A DNA stretch of 44,975 nt from assembly GCA_012032575.1 (NCBI GenBank), contig JAAUSP010000003.1, positions 1 to 44,975 of the forward strand, written 5' to 3'. This stretch comes from Anaerolineales bacterium (GTDB taxonomy: Bacteria > Chloroflexota > Anaerolineae > 4572-78 > J111). Positions 44,534 to 44,975 of the stretch are shown piece by piece; the stretch's first letter is position 1; each line of letters begins with the position of its first letter. The notes beneath the pieces are model-generated. The model searched no databases. It was not told the origin of the DNA and saw only the letters and a program-made list of their open reading frames with translations. A program made the position numbers and the translations under genes.

Positions 44534-44975
44534 ATGCTTCATATCTCAAATATATCCAAAAGCTACGGCCCGGAAACCATCCTGACCGATGTGACGTTTA
44601 TCGTCAATTCGGGCGAACGGGTCGGCCTGGTGGGACCGAACGGCAGCGGCAAAACCACCCTGCTGCGAATAATTACGGGCCAGGAATCCGCCGACAAGGG
44701 CCAGGTGCGCTTCGATCCGCCGCGGTTGTCGGTGGGCTATCTGACCCAGGCGCTGGTGTTTGAGTCGGGTGAAACGATGCAGCAAACTTTGGCCCGCGTC
44801 ACCGCCGCACACAGCCGGGCCTGGGCCGAGATGCAGCAGGCCGCCGCCGCGATGGCTGCCGCGCCCACCCCCGCCGAATTGGCTGTCTCCACCGCTGCCT
44901 ACACCGAGGCCGAAGCCCCGTTTCGAGGCCGCGGGCGGCTATGAGCTGGAAACCCGGCTGGAAGCAATACTGACC
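44534..44975 (+). CDS. ABC-F ATPase (frameshifted, 3' end off the window)
   Basis: The beginning of a cytosolic ABC-F protein, likely acting on ribosomes like EttA/Uup or giving antibiotic protection. ATG 44534 with AAGGAGG before it. The start MLHISNISKSYGPETILTDV leads to Walker A LVGPNGSGKTTLLRIITG and the Q-loop region VGYLTQALVF. The frame breaks near 44920: removing one C from CCCC gives ARFEAAGGYELETRLEAILT, the arm region expected in this family, which runs to the end of the window. This is an insertion, unlike most indels here. The subgroup cannot be told from the fragment. Confidence 0.9.

Overview
The window (about 45 kb, mid-50s GC by eye, genes on both strands) looks like a chromosomal piece of a Chloroflexota bacterium, probably of the Anaerolineae/Caldilineae type. 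This is inferred from the combination of secreted DUF11 proteins, a BNR protein ending in FLPVVRK, a STAND-TPR-BTAD regulator, an Os1348/NHLP-like peptide, a DUF5317 membrane protein and small Ras-like GTPases, all frequent in that phylum. A CtaA-type heme A synthase suggests aerobic respiration.

Layout. 1-7436: a Ser/Thr kinase with an extracellular SH3b tail and a 1181-residue LysM/BNR/DUF11 exoprotein, both minus strand and both preceded by copies of a ~180-bp non-coding repeat, followed by a complete ISAzo13-like insertion sequence. 7483-11441: housekeeping block recA, recX, rny (minus) with an attenuator-like terminator just before recX. 11809-16026: small secreted protein, NAD-dependent epimerase divergent from a TetR-DUF72 operon with paired operators, and ctaA. 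16186-25473: PhoX-type phosphatase, a 1067-residue STAND/TPR/BTAD regulator preceded by heptad-like direct repeats at 11/22-bp spacing, a small-peptide unit (a 43-residue pre-peptide plus an NHLP-like peptide), a DUF5317 and response-regulator unit, and an AT-rich pair of secreted unknowns. 25572-32211: pth, an anchored Ig-like protein, a sortase, a response regulator - Ras-like GTPase - histidine kinase operon, and a hybrid histidine kinase. 32443-38611: two paralogous large surface proteins, both ending in LPETG sorting signals that the sortase probably processes. 38822-44975: uvrC, tpiA, a membrane HELSH protein, a GNAT acetyltransferase behind a promoter/leader-ORF/double-terminator region, and the start of an ABC-F protein.

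Functionally the window combines core DNA repair and RNA turnover (recA, recX, uvrC, rny), envelope biology (sortase, LPETG proteins, LysM/BNR protein, PASTA-free kinase with SH3b) and dense signalling (STK, two histidine kinases, three response-regulator receiver domains, TetR, BTAD).

An important caveat: about a dozen genes, including the core genes tpiA and recX, are interrupted by single-base indels, mostly one-base deletions in homopolymers. Reading across them restores complete proteins. I therefore annotate these as single genes and suspect uncorrected assembly error rather than gene decay. Coordinates of such genes span the whole restored reading frame.
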